Shown in pieces: positions 17,227 to 23,465 of a stretch of DNA of 64,000 nucleotides. Position 1 is the first letter of the stretch. Each line of letters starts with the position of its first letter. The stretch spans positions 2,807,501-2,871,500 of the forward strand of contig NZ_CP023344.1 of assembly GCF_002310495.1 (NCBI RefSeq), written 5' to 3'. The position numbers and the translations under genes are program-made. This DNA is from Nibricoccus aquaticus (GTDB lineage: Bacteria > Verrucomicrobiota > Verrucomicrobiia > Opitutales > Opitutaceae). The notes beneath the pieces are model-generated. The model was not told where the DNA came from and ran no database searches. It saw only the letters and a program-made list of their open reading frames with translations.

Positions 17227-18096
17227 TCAGGCGCGGCGGTTGTTGCGACGGCGGAGAACGATGAGGCCGGCGAGGGCGGCGGCGCCGATGAGTCCGTAGG
17301 TGGACGGCTCGGGGACGGCGGCGGATTGGGTGAGCACGAGGCCGGTGACGCCTGTGCCGAAATCGCCGATCAAGGTCGCGGCGCCGGTGGTGGAATCGAT
17401 CGAGTAGAGCGAGGAGAGTGAGGCGTCGCCGGAGAGGGCGGCGAAGAGCGCGCCGTTCAAGATGTCGAGCGAGCCGAGGCCGGTAATGTCGAAGCCGAGC
17501 GAGCCGACGGTGAAGAACTCTTCGAAGTTGGGATCGAAGGTGATGGCGAGGGTGTCGGTCGCGGAGTCGAGGGCGAAGCCGGTGCCGAAGTCAGAGTCGA
17601 TGGCGAGGCCGTTGAAGACGGTGGAGGCGCCGAAGTTGGCGTCGCCCGGAGCGTAGTAGGTGGCGTTGCCGTTGGTGACGGCGCCGTTGAGACCGATCTG
17701 GACGTTTTCACCGGCGTCGCTGACGAAGCGGAATTTTCCGGTGAACGGATCGTAGGCGAGGCCGGCGTCGAAGCCGGCGGGAGCAAAGGCGTTGCTGATA
17801 AAGGTGGCCTGGCCGGAGAGACCGTTGATCGAGTAGAAATTGGCGTGGCCATCGAGGCCGTAGAGCTGGCCGTTAAACGAGGTCAGTTCGTAGATGTTAC
17901 CGAAGGCATCGGGGGTGACGCCGTTGCTCTGGCGGAGACCGGTGATCGACGAGGAGAGGATGGTCTCGGAGGGAGCGGAGAGGCTGAAGTGAACGAGCCT
18001 GGACTCGGTGGTGACGGCCCAGCCGAACTGGGCGTGGGCGGAGGAAACGGCGCCGGCAAGAGCGAGTAGCGACGCGGAGACTACAGATAATTTCAT
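17227..18096 (-). CDS. DUF4394 protein with PEP-CTERM sorting signal
   Basis: A 289-residue protein with a signal peptide (MKLSVVSASLLALAGAVSSA, cleavage near AHA-Q) and a C-terminal PEP-CTERM signal: VPEPSTYGLIGAAALAG, a hydrophobic helix, then RRRNNRRA. PEP-CTERM proteins are recognised by exosortase and delivered to the cell surface or matrix. The body (about 25-260) is a beta-propeller-like DUF4394 domain with YSINGLSGQATFISN, GLAYDPFTGKFRFVSDAGE and YSIDSTTGAATLIGDFGT repeats. No exosortase gene is in the window. It probably forms a short operon with the PhoX-like gene 64 bp downstream. Confidence 0.85.
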   Translation of the reverse strand: MKLSVVSASLLALAGAVSSAHAQFGWAVTTESRLVHFSLSAPSETILSSSITGLRQSNGVTPDAFGNIYELTSFNGQLYGLDGHANFYSINGLSGQATFISNAFAPAGFDAGLAYDPFTGKFRFVSDAGENVQIGLNGAVTNGNATYYAPGDANFGASTVFNGLAIDSDFGTGFALDSATDTLAITFDPNFEEFFTVGSLGFDITGLGSLDILNGALFAALSGDASLSSLYSIDSTTGAATLIGDFGTGVTGLVLTQSAAVPEPSTYGLIGAAALAGLIVLRRRNNRRA

Positions 18097-18177
18097 GGTC
18101 GTGAAGAAGTGCTGTTAATGATGCGGCGCGGACCGTGGTGAGGTGTTTTCCCGGGATCAATGAACGGAGTGTGATAT

Positions 18178-18199
18178 TCCGGTGACGGGCGTCATCGGA
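18178..18199. promoter_or_regulatory. Candidate operator, imperfect palindrome upstream of the Rrf2 gene
   Basis: tccggtgacgggcgtcatcg plus ga forms an imperfect 22-bp palindrome between the divergent PEP-CTERM and Rrf2 genes. Autoregulation by the Rrf2 protein is common for the family. The link is inference. Confidence 0.3.
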
Positions 18200-18307
18200 T
18201 CGGAACAGTTGTGAAAGCGGGCGCGCCTCGCTCGTGTGAGTGCGCGAATCACGGGCGCGGGAAACGCTGTTGCGGTCGCGAGCGGGCTCCGCCTAGGGTG
18301 CGCGCTC

Positions 18308-18721
18308 GTGAAGCTCTCCGTGAAAGTCGATTATGCGTGTCGTGTTCTTGCCCAGCTCGCCCGCCTGCATGGCGGGGACGATCTCGCGCACATCGAGGGG
18401 CTGGCGAAGGTGGAGGCGGTGCCGGCGAATTATCTGGTGCAGATTTTGAGCGAGCTGCGGAACGGCGGGTTGATCACGAGCCGGCGCGGGAAGCAGGGCG
18501 GGTATGCGCTGGCGCGGGCGCCGGAGAAGATCACGCTGCTGGATATCGTGAAGGTGATCGAAGGGGAGTTGCTGGAGTTGACACCGGTCGGAGCGGGGCA
18601 GTCGGCAAAGCGGGTGAACCAGATCTGGCGCGAGGTGCGCGATGTTTTTGAGAAGAAGGCGGCGAGCTACACGCTCGACAAACTCGCGGTGAAGAGCGGC
18701 GAGGAGATGTATTATATCTGA
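18308..18721 (+). CDS. Rrf2-family transcriptional regulator without iron-sulfur cysteines
   Basis: A 137-residue protein. The GTG at 18308 gives MKLSVKVDYACRVLAQLARL, the canonical Rrf2 start; earlier in-frame starts extend into non-coding sequence. The winged helix-turn-helix covers about residues 1-80, with the recognition helix at VPANYLVQILSELRNGGLI and the wing SRRGKQGGYALAR. IscR and NsrR carry three Cys at about 90-110. Here that region (EGELLELTPVGAGQSAKRVN) has none, so an Fe-S cluster bound as in IscR is unlikely and another ligand or a CymR-like mode is possible. It is divergent from the PEP-CTERM gene; a palindrome at 18178 may be its operator. Targets unknown. Confidence 0.88.
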   Translation: MKLSVKVDYACRVLAQLARLHGGDDLAHIEGLAKVEAVPANYLVQILSELRNGGLITSRRGKQGGYALARAPEKITLLDIVKVIEGELLELTPVGAGQSAKRVNQIWREVRDVFEKKAASYTLDKLAVKSGEEMYYI

Positions 18722-18730
18722 GTCGGGGAT

Positions 18731-18775
18731 GAGTTGAGGGTTGAGAGCTGAGAGTTGAGGGACGGAAAGCGATGG
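18731..18775 (+). repeat. gttgagag micro-repeat, intergenic copy
   Basis: The sequence is gagttgagggttgagagctg, agagttgagggacggaaagc, gatgg. It is the intergenic relative of the in-gene copies at 10151, 10887 and 15252 and shares their gacggaaag tail. A partial unit, attgagggttgagcg, follows at 18781. Confidence 0.7.
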
Positions 18776-18825
18776 CGGGAATTGAGGGTTGAGCGCGGTG
18801 GTGTGCGACGCCTAGCGTGTGGGTC

Positions 18826-19530
18826 ATGCGTCATCCCGCTCTCGATTCGCTTCTCATCCTCCAAGATCGCGACAGCAAACGGCTGGGACTCGAGGCGCAG
18901 TTAAAGGCGGTACCGGGAGAGATCGCGGCGGTTGAGAAGAAGATCGCGACGGAGAAGGCGGCGATCGAGACGGCCCGCACGGAAGTGAAGGAGCTGGAGA
19001 CGAAAAAGAAGCTGCTCGAGACCGAGATCGGTTTGGCGGAGCAGAAGCTGGCGAAGTACAAGACGCAGCAATCGCTCGTGCGGAAGAACGACGAGTATCA
19101 GGCGCTTGGGCACGAAATCGAAACGACGGAGAAGGCGGTGAGCGCGCTTGAGGAGCAGGAGCTCGGGATCATGTACACGATCGACGAGGCGAAGAAGCGG
19201 TTCGCGGAGGCCGAGGGAGTTTTGAAGCAGAATATCTCCGGGCATGAGGCGCGGATCAAAGCGCACAAGGAGCGCGAGGTGAGTCTCACGGCGGAGTTGA
19301 CCGAGGCGAAGGCGGCGATGGCCCAGGCGCGCGGGCCGGTGGGTGAGCCGGCGTTGAGAATTTATGACCGGATCGCGGTGCGGCAGCAGCCGGTGCTGGT
19401 GGCTCTGCGCGGCAACAAGTGCGGCGGATGCCATCTGAAGGTTTCGAGTGAAGTGGAGGGTGATGCGCGCAAGGGCGAGAAGCTGGCCACGTGCGATCAA
19501 TGCGGGCGGATGGTGTGGTTTGATTATTGA
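18826..19530 (+). CDS. C4-type zinc ribbon coiled-coil protein (CdsZ/DUF164 type)
   Basis: A 234-residue protein with an ATG at 18826 (a GTG nine bases earlier is an alternative). Residues about 5-175 are a long charged antiparallel coiled coil with heptads and many Lys-Glu pairs. The C-terminus carries the zinc ribbon: KCGGCHLKV near residue 198 and CDQCGRMVW near 225. Proteins of this architecture are widespread in bacteria and are proposed to bind nucleic acid or to help secretion or ribosome-related processes; the function is unsettled. It directly precedes the RNase P RNA gene, an arrangement also reported in other phyla, which hints at a nucleic-acid role. Confidence 0.88.
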   Translation: MRHPALDSLLILQDRDSKRLGLEAQLKAVPGEIAAVEKKIATEKAAIETARTEVKELETKKKLLETEIGLAEQKLAKYKTQQSLVRKNDEYQALGHEIETTEKAVSALEEQELGIMYTIDEAKKRFAEAEGVLKQNISGHEARIKAHKEREVSLTAELTEAKAAMAQARGPVGEPALRIYDRIAVRQQPVLVALRGNKCGGCHLKVSSEVEGDARKGEKLATCDQCGRMVWFDY

Positions 19531-19597
19531 GTGGGTGTTCGGCGTGGGTAGTCGGCGCGTGACGATCGAGAAGTCGTGAAAGCGGGCGGCGGTGTGG

Positions 19598-19820
19598 TTG
19601 AAGCGCGAAGACGCAAAGACGCTAAGGTAGGACGCGAAGAGTCGCGGGTGGGCGAGGAGTTGGGAGCGGGGTGAGGTTGGTGGGGGGATTTTATCGCGGA
19701 AGCGCTGAAGGGCGGAAACGCGGAGGAATTTGCTTTAGCGATTCGGCTCTTCCGTGCTTCTGCGATTTTCATGTTCTGCGTTGCTTCCGATCTTTGCGAC
19801 TTCGCGTCTTTGCGCTTCAA
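19598..19820. repeat. Palindromic intergenic element with cgaagacgcaaagac termini
   Basis: The left end is ttgaagcgcgaagacgcaaa followed by gacgctaaggtaggacgcga. The right end is close to its reverse complement: gacttcgcgtctttgcgctt plus caa, ending at 19820. The 223-bp unit holds no supported gene and is MITE-like in form. It sits between the zinc-ribbon gene and rnpB. A sister element of 146 bp lies at 53088-53233. Confidence 0.75.
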
Positions 19821-19879
19821 AACGAAGCCTTGAAACTGGCAGGCTTGCTTAGCGGTGGAGGCGTTGGCAGGTTTTCCGA

Positions 19880-20388
19880 TCTCAGCTTCGGGGCCAGATC
19901 GTCGCTCCGAGTTCTTTGATCCCAAGGCGCGGCCTAAACGCCGCGCCCGTATTTGAAACTTGGAGAGGAAAGTCCGGACACCACCGGGCAGGATTCCCGT
20001 CGAGAAACGTCGTCGCGCCGCTGCGACCGGTCGCAAGGCCATCGCGCGGATCGCTTCTGCTCAAGCCGGGGCGGTGCGGGCCACATCCCGCATCGACGGA
20101 TAGTGTCACAGAGAACAAGTAGCCGGTGCGCGCTGCAAAGCGGGTGCCGGTCATAGTGAAAAGGTGGGGTAAGAGCCCACCGCGCCGCCAGCAATGGCGG
20201 TGGCAGGAAAAACCCAATCCGGTGCAAGGCAAAATAGGCGGCTGGGCGGCCCGTCCAACAGCCGCGGGTATGCCGCATTTCGCTTCGGCGAAGAGCTGCG
20301 CAAGCAGTCTAGAGAAATGACGATTACCGCGATGGCCGAAAGTCCGTCGCGCGCACAGAATCCGGCTTACCGGTCTCGAAGCTGAGAC
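19880..20388 (+). ncRNA. rnpB: RNase P RNA (catalytic RNA of tRNA 5' processing)
   Basis: Conserved bacterial type A signatures are present in order: gaggaaagtccggac (19966-19980), agtgaaaaggtggggtaaga (20157 on, the central core), gccacc/gcgccgcc stem, and near the 3' end cacagaatccggcttac (20354-20370). The ends pair to form helix P1: ctcagcttcg (19881-19890) with cgaagctgag (20377-20386). The implied length of about 505 nt is longer than the usual 350-400, with the extra sequence in peripheral stems such as the GC hairpin at 19925-19948 and the region around 20000-20110. A T-run follows P1 at 20389-20393. The RNA cleaves pre-tRNA leaders with the RnpA protein, which is not in the window. 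Confidence 0.92.
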
Positions 20389-20449
20389 TTTTTGGGGTGA
20401 AGAGTGAATGAATGCGGTACAGGGAAGGGGGCGTTTTGGTGCGTGATCG

Positions 20450-20493
20450 CGGATGGCTCGGAGCGGACGATGCGGAGCATCGTCCCTACCTTG
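20450..20493 (+). repeat. REP element (GGA-loop palindrome) 1
   Basis: ggacgatgc-gga-gcatcgtcc (20465-20485) followed by the conserved ctacc tail. It is paired with an inverted copy at 20528-20553. Confidence 0.8.
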
Positions 20494-20527
20494 GGCGGGC
20501 TAAATCAGGCGGTGATTGAAGGCCGGT

Positions 20528-20553
20528 GGGTAGGGGCAATGCTCCGCATTGAC
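20528..20553 (-). repeat. REP element 2, inverted
   Basis: On the minus strand this is ggtcaatgcggagcattgcc followed by cctacc. It has the same loop and tail as the other copies, in opposite orientation, so that 20450-20553 forms a BIME-like pair. Confidence 0.75.
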
Positions 20554-20610
20554 CGTGGAGACGTGGTATTTGACAGCGGCGGTTTGGGTGAGGAGGGAGG
20601 CGACGTGTGA

Positions 20611-20657
20611 ACGCGGATGGCGCGATGCGGACGTTGCGGAGCAACGTCCCTACCTCG
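20611..20657 (+). repeat. REP element 3
   Basis: acgcggatggcgcgatgc leads into ggacgttgc-gga-gcaacgtcc (20629-20649) and ctacctcgg. It lies just upstream of the RAYT start. Confidence 0.8.
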
Positions 20658-20718
20658 GAAGGATTTTATTCCAAGGTTGGGTGCAGTGATGGCTTGCGGG
20701 TGTTGTGAGCGGGTGGAA

Positions 20719-21174
20719 ATGCTCGGTGGCATGGAGGGATTTCCGATTCGGAAAACGTTGCCGCATGCCGTGCCATCTTGGGTCGAGGAGGGCGCGCTAT
20801 TTTTTATTACGGTGTGCTGCGCTGAGCGTGGGAGGCCACAGCTCACAAAACCCGAAGTGGCTGAGCGGGTGCTGGACGCATTGCGGCACTATCATACGGC
20901 AGGCGATTGGTGGTGCCGGTTGGTTGTCCTGATGCCGGATCATCTGCACGCGATTCTGGCGTTTCCGGGTGAACAACGCATGGGCGCGGTAATCAGGAAG
21001 TTCAAAATCTACACTGCCGGTCAGACGGGTGTTGGCTGGCAGCGTGGATATTTTGATCATCGGCTGCGTAACGAAAACGAGCACGCGCTGAAGTCGTATT
21101 ATGTGCGGGAAAATCCGGTGCGTGCGGGACTCGTCGGTCGCGCGGAGGACTGGCCGTATCGGTGGGAAGCGTGA
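20719..21174 (+). CDS. REP-associated tyrosine transposase (RAYT, IS200/IS605-like)
   Basis: About 151 residues from the ATG at 20719 (ATG at 20731 gives MEGFPIRK and is equally possible; 20689 is less likely). The protein has the Y1 transposase HUH motif in PDHLHAIL (near residue 75), then GWQRGYFDHRLR and the family-typical end YVRENPVRAGLV...WPYRW with the catalytic Tyr region. RAYTs act on REP palindromes. Here such palindromes flank the gene on both sides (20450, 20528, 20611, 21212, 21292) and another copy lies 30 kb away (51231). The enzyme and its repeats therefore form a self-contained REP-mobilising unit. All motifs are intact, so it may be active. Confidence 0.88.
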   Translation: MLGGMEGFPIRKTLPHAVPSWVEEGALFFITVCCAERGRPQLTKPEVAERVLDALRHYHTAGDWWCRLVVLMPDHLHAILAFPGEQRMGAVIRKFKIYTAGQTGVGWQRGYFDHRLRNENEHALKSYYVRENPVRAGLVGRAEDWPYRWEA

Positions 21175-21211
21175 AGGAGCGGAGGGATGGTTGACTACAG
21201 CTCAGCGGGCA

Positions 21212-21232
21212 GGGCTATGCGGAGTATTGCCC
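21212..21232 (+). repeat. Degenerate REP element
   Basis: gggctatgc-gga-gtattgccc keeps the GGA loop, but the stem has mismatches and the ctacc tail is lost. It is probably a decayed copy. Confidence 0.55.
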
Positions 21233-21291
21233 GGGGAGATGTGGTGAATGGACAGGGGCGGTTTGGAGTTGGAGGCAGGTAGGCGATGTGT

Positions 21292-21338
21292 GAACGCGGA
21301 TGGCGCGGATGGACGATGCGGAGCATCGTCCCTACCTT
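21292..21338 (+). repeat. REP element 4, downstream of the RAYT
   Basis: acgcggatggcgcggat followed by ggacgatgc-gga-gcatcgtcc (21311-21331) and ctacctt. It is nearly identical to copy 1. Confidence 0.8.
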
Positions 21339-21365
21339 GGAAACGGGGGCGGCGAAAAAAATGGA

Positions 21366-21797
21366 TTATGGTGTGGCGGGTGAGACGACTTTCACGTCGT
21401 TGAGGTGCCAGTCGCCGTCGGCGGTGCGGGACATGAGGGCGGTGATGGCGTCGCCTTTTTTCACGGTCGTGATGACGGCGGGATCCACGGTGAACATCAT
21501 CGTCATGGCTTTCATCACGCCGGGGATGGCTTCGTGTTTCACCATGAGGGCGGATTGATCAGGGAGGAGTTCGGTGACGACGCCTTTGAGCGGGAATTTG
21601 CGGGAGGGTTGTTTGGTGTTGTCGGAAGTCGCGGACGAGATGTCGGGAGACGCGGTGCTGGTGCTTGGTGTGTTGGCGGACTTCGACGTCTGGGTGTCGG
21701 TTGAGGTGCATTCGCAGGTGTCGCAGCAGGATTCGCGGGAGCAGGCGGTGACGAGTGCGAGCGTGGCGAGGAAGGCGGAGAAGCGCAGCGGTTTCAT
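21366..21797 (-). CDS. CusF-like copper-binding lipoprotein
   Basis: A 143-residue protein from the ATG at 21797. The N-terminus is a lipoprotein signal with lipobox LVTAC (Cys19), directly followed by a Cys cluster (SRESCCDTCECTS) that could bind metal. A Ser/Thr-rich linker leads to a CusF-like OB-fold domain (about 68-143) with GVVTELLPDQSALMVKHEAI, MKAMTMMFTV and KGDAITALM; the Met and His residues are the usual Cu(I)/Ag(I) ligands. It probably buffers periplasmic copper. It is the last gene of a minus-strand group with a PepSY membrane protein and a TonB-dependent receptor. Confidence 0.82.
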   Translation of the reverse strand: MKPLRFSAFLATLALVTACSRESCCDTCECTSTDTQTSKSANTPSTSTASPDISSATSDNTKQPSRKFPLKGVVTELLPDQSALMVKHEAIPGVMKAMTMMFTVDPAVITTVKKGDAITALMSRTADGDWHLNDVKVVSPATP

Positions 21798-21856
21798 GGT
21801 TTGTTTTAGATGACGGGAGAGATGGGGAGTCGTGGAGATTATTTTTGGCTCAGGAA

Positions 21857-23365
21857 TCAAGAGGCGCGTGGGCGCAGCCAAGGGAGGAATTTTGAGAAGA
21901 TGAGATCGCCGATGACTAGTACGGCGAGAGAGGCGGCGAGGAGTGGCAAAAAAACCGCGAGCGCGAGCGTGCCAAAGAAGACGGGCTTCGGCAGCGAGGC
22001 GGTACTGGTGGGGGCGGCGAGTTGTCCGGCGGGGCGGCGTCGCCACCAGAGCGCCAGGCCGGTGGCGGCGATGGTGATGATGCCGAGGCAGACGAGGGTA
22101 TTGGCGATTTGGTTGATCACGCCGAAGAGCTGGCCCTCGTGGGCGATGATGCCCCAGAGGACGAATTTCCCCATGAAGCCGAAGTCGTCGTAGCGAACAT
22201 CGGCGAGGACGCGGCCCGAGTATTGATCGAGGTGCAGGTAGGCGCGGGTGAAGGCGCGGTTGCGGTCGGTCATCGCGCTGAGGACGCCGGTCGGACTCGA
22301 GGGCAGGGCGAGGGAGTAGGGGCGAGGGACTTGGTTGGCGTCGGCTATTTCCATCGCGCGGGCGAGAGTGAGGCGGGGAAGGAGAATTTTTGATTTTGGA
22401 TTATCGATTTTCGATTCGGGAGAGAAGGGCTCGCGGTGGTCGGCGTGGAGGTTGTCCATGGCCGGAGGTGTTGAGGCTAGTGCGTCGATTTTTTCGGCGT
22501 GGCCGGCTTTGAGCGGCGGGGCCCAGCCGGTGAGTTCGGAGCGGTGGGCGCTGGCGCTGGATTCCTTGGGCGAGCCTTCGCCGAGCGCGGCGGAGACGGT
22601 GCGAAACCAGGTGCCGCCGACGTTCGTCCACGGGATGCCGGAGGAGAGCAGGAAGAGCGTGCCGGCCGAGAGCCAGACGGCGGGGACGGCGTGGAGGTCG
22701 CGCCAGAAAACGCGGCCCTTGGCGCGCAGTCGTGGGAGCAGAAAACCCCAGACGCTGAAGTGCGGGCGCGGCCACCAGAGATAAATGCCGGTGAGGATGA
22801 GGACGAAGAGCCAGCTGGCGCCGAGCTCGACGATGACGCGGCCGGCCTTGCCCGCGAGCAATTCGCCGTGGAGGTCGTGGATGGTGTTCATCACGCGGTC
22901 GCGTTCGGCGAGCGTGCCGACGACGGTGGCGGTGTGAGGATTGATGAATACGGTGGCGCGTTCGCCGGCCCAGATGGGCATGGGCGCGTCGTGGGTGGCG
23001 GAGGTTTTCCCTGAGAGGCGGACGACGAGTTCGCTGGTGCGGCCGGGTTCGAAGGCGGGCGTGAAGGTGACGGGTTTGGCGTCGGGATAGGCGGCGAGGG
23101 CGGCGGCGTACTGGTCGTCGATGGAGGCGGCGGATGTCTGGATGGGAACCTCGCGGAGATCGCGGTAGCGCCAGGCCTCGTACTGGGGTTTCCAGAGGTA
23201 GAGCGTGCCGGTGACGGCGAGAAAGATGGCGAGCGGAGCGGCGAGGATGCCGGCGTAGAAATGCCAGCGCCAGGCGGCGCGGTAGAGGGCACCGGCATTT
23301 TCGATTTTGGATTCTCGATTTTCGAGTGGAGCGTCGGAGCGAGCCGGAGCATTGGATGAGCTCAT
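21857..23365 (-). CDS. PepSY-associated membrane protein
   Basis: A 502-residue protein starting at the ATG at 23365. After about 25 polar residues comes AWRWHFYAGILAAPLAIFLA, the first of four membrane helices typical of PepSY_TM proteins. A large periplasmic loop with PepSY-type segments (AALAAYPDAKPVTFTPAF; YLHLDQYSGRVLADVRYDDF) lies between helices; further helices are near residues 185-205, 235-255, 400-425 and 455-485. Such proteins are linked to iron or copper uptake next to TonB receptors and may move electrons or reduce metal. Two short stretches, ESKIEN near residue 20 and ESKIDNPKSKI near 320, are translated micro-repeats. The next gene upstream is the TonB receptor. Confidence 0.85.
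   Translation of the reverse strand: MSSSNAPARSDAPLENRESKIENAGALYRAAWRWHFYAGILAAPLAIFLAVTGTLYLWKPQYEAWRYRDLREVPIQTSAASIDDQYAAALAAYPDAKPVTFTPAFEPGRTSELVVRLSGKTSATHDAPMPIWAGERATVFINPHTATVVGTLAERDRVMNTIHDLHGELLAGKAGRVIVELGASWLFVLILTGIYLWWPRPHFSVWGFLLPRLRAKGRVFWRDLHAVPAVWLSAGTLFLLSSGIPWTNVGGTWFRTVSAALGEGSPKESSASAHRSELTGWAPPLKAGHAEKIDALASTPPAMDNLHADHREPFSPESKIDNPKSKILLPRLTLARAMEIADANQVPRPYSLALPSSPTGVLSAMTDRNRAFTRAYLHLDQYSGRVLADVRYDDFGFMGKFVLWGIIAHEGQLFGVINQIANTLVCLGIITIAATGLALWWRRRPAGQLAAPTSTASLPKPVFFGTLALAVFLPLLAASLAVLVIGDLIFSKFLPWLRPRAS
22387..22420 (-). repeat. gattttcgatt micro-repeat inside the PepSY gene
   Basis: The plus strand reads ttttgattttggattatcga followed by ttttcgattcggga. In frame on the coding strand it gives SKIDNPKSKI. 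A related copy is at 23297-23326. Confidence 0.65.
23297..23326 (-). repeat. gattttcgatt micro-repeat at the start of the PepSY gene
   Basis: attttcgattttggattctc followed by gattttcgag on the plus strand gives ENRESKIENA in frame near the N-terminus. A shorter, possibly related fragment (ctcgaaaatcgaaaatgcg) lies at 39521-39539 upstream of the sigma factor gene. Confidence 0.65.
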
Positions 23366-23465
23366 GGGGGGCGAGGAAAAGTAGAAAGGTTCCGCCGACG
23401 GGGGTGACGGGCATCGCCGTCGGCGGAGGATTTTGTTCTGGTGTGAGGCTTAGAGGAGCGGGCGG

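Larger units (their letters stand above)
20389..20718. other. Gene-free stretch holding REP elements
   Basis: The 330 bp between rnpB and the RAYT gene contain three REP palindromes: 20450-20493, 20528-20553 (inverted relative to the first, forming a pair) and 20611-20657. No gene is supported. Confidence 0.65.

Noticed and set aside
15276-17264. 662-codon open frame opposite the PhoX-like gene
   Set aside because: High-GC shadow: Gly/Ala/Asp-rich and featureless. The minus strand encodes clear PhoX motifs.
18308-18721. Naming the Rrf2 protein IscR
   Set aside because: The three cluster-binding Cys are absent and no isc or suf genes are near.
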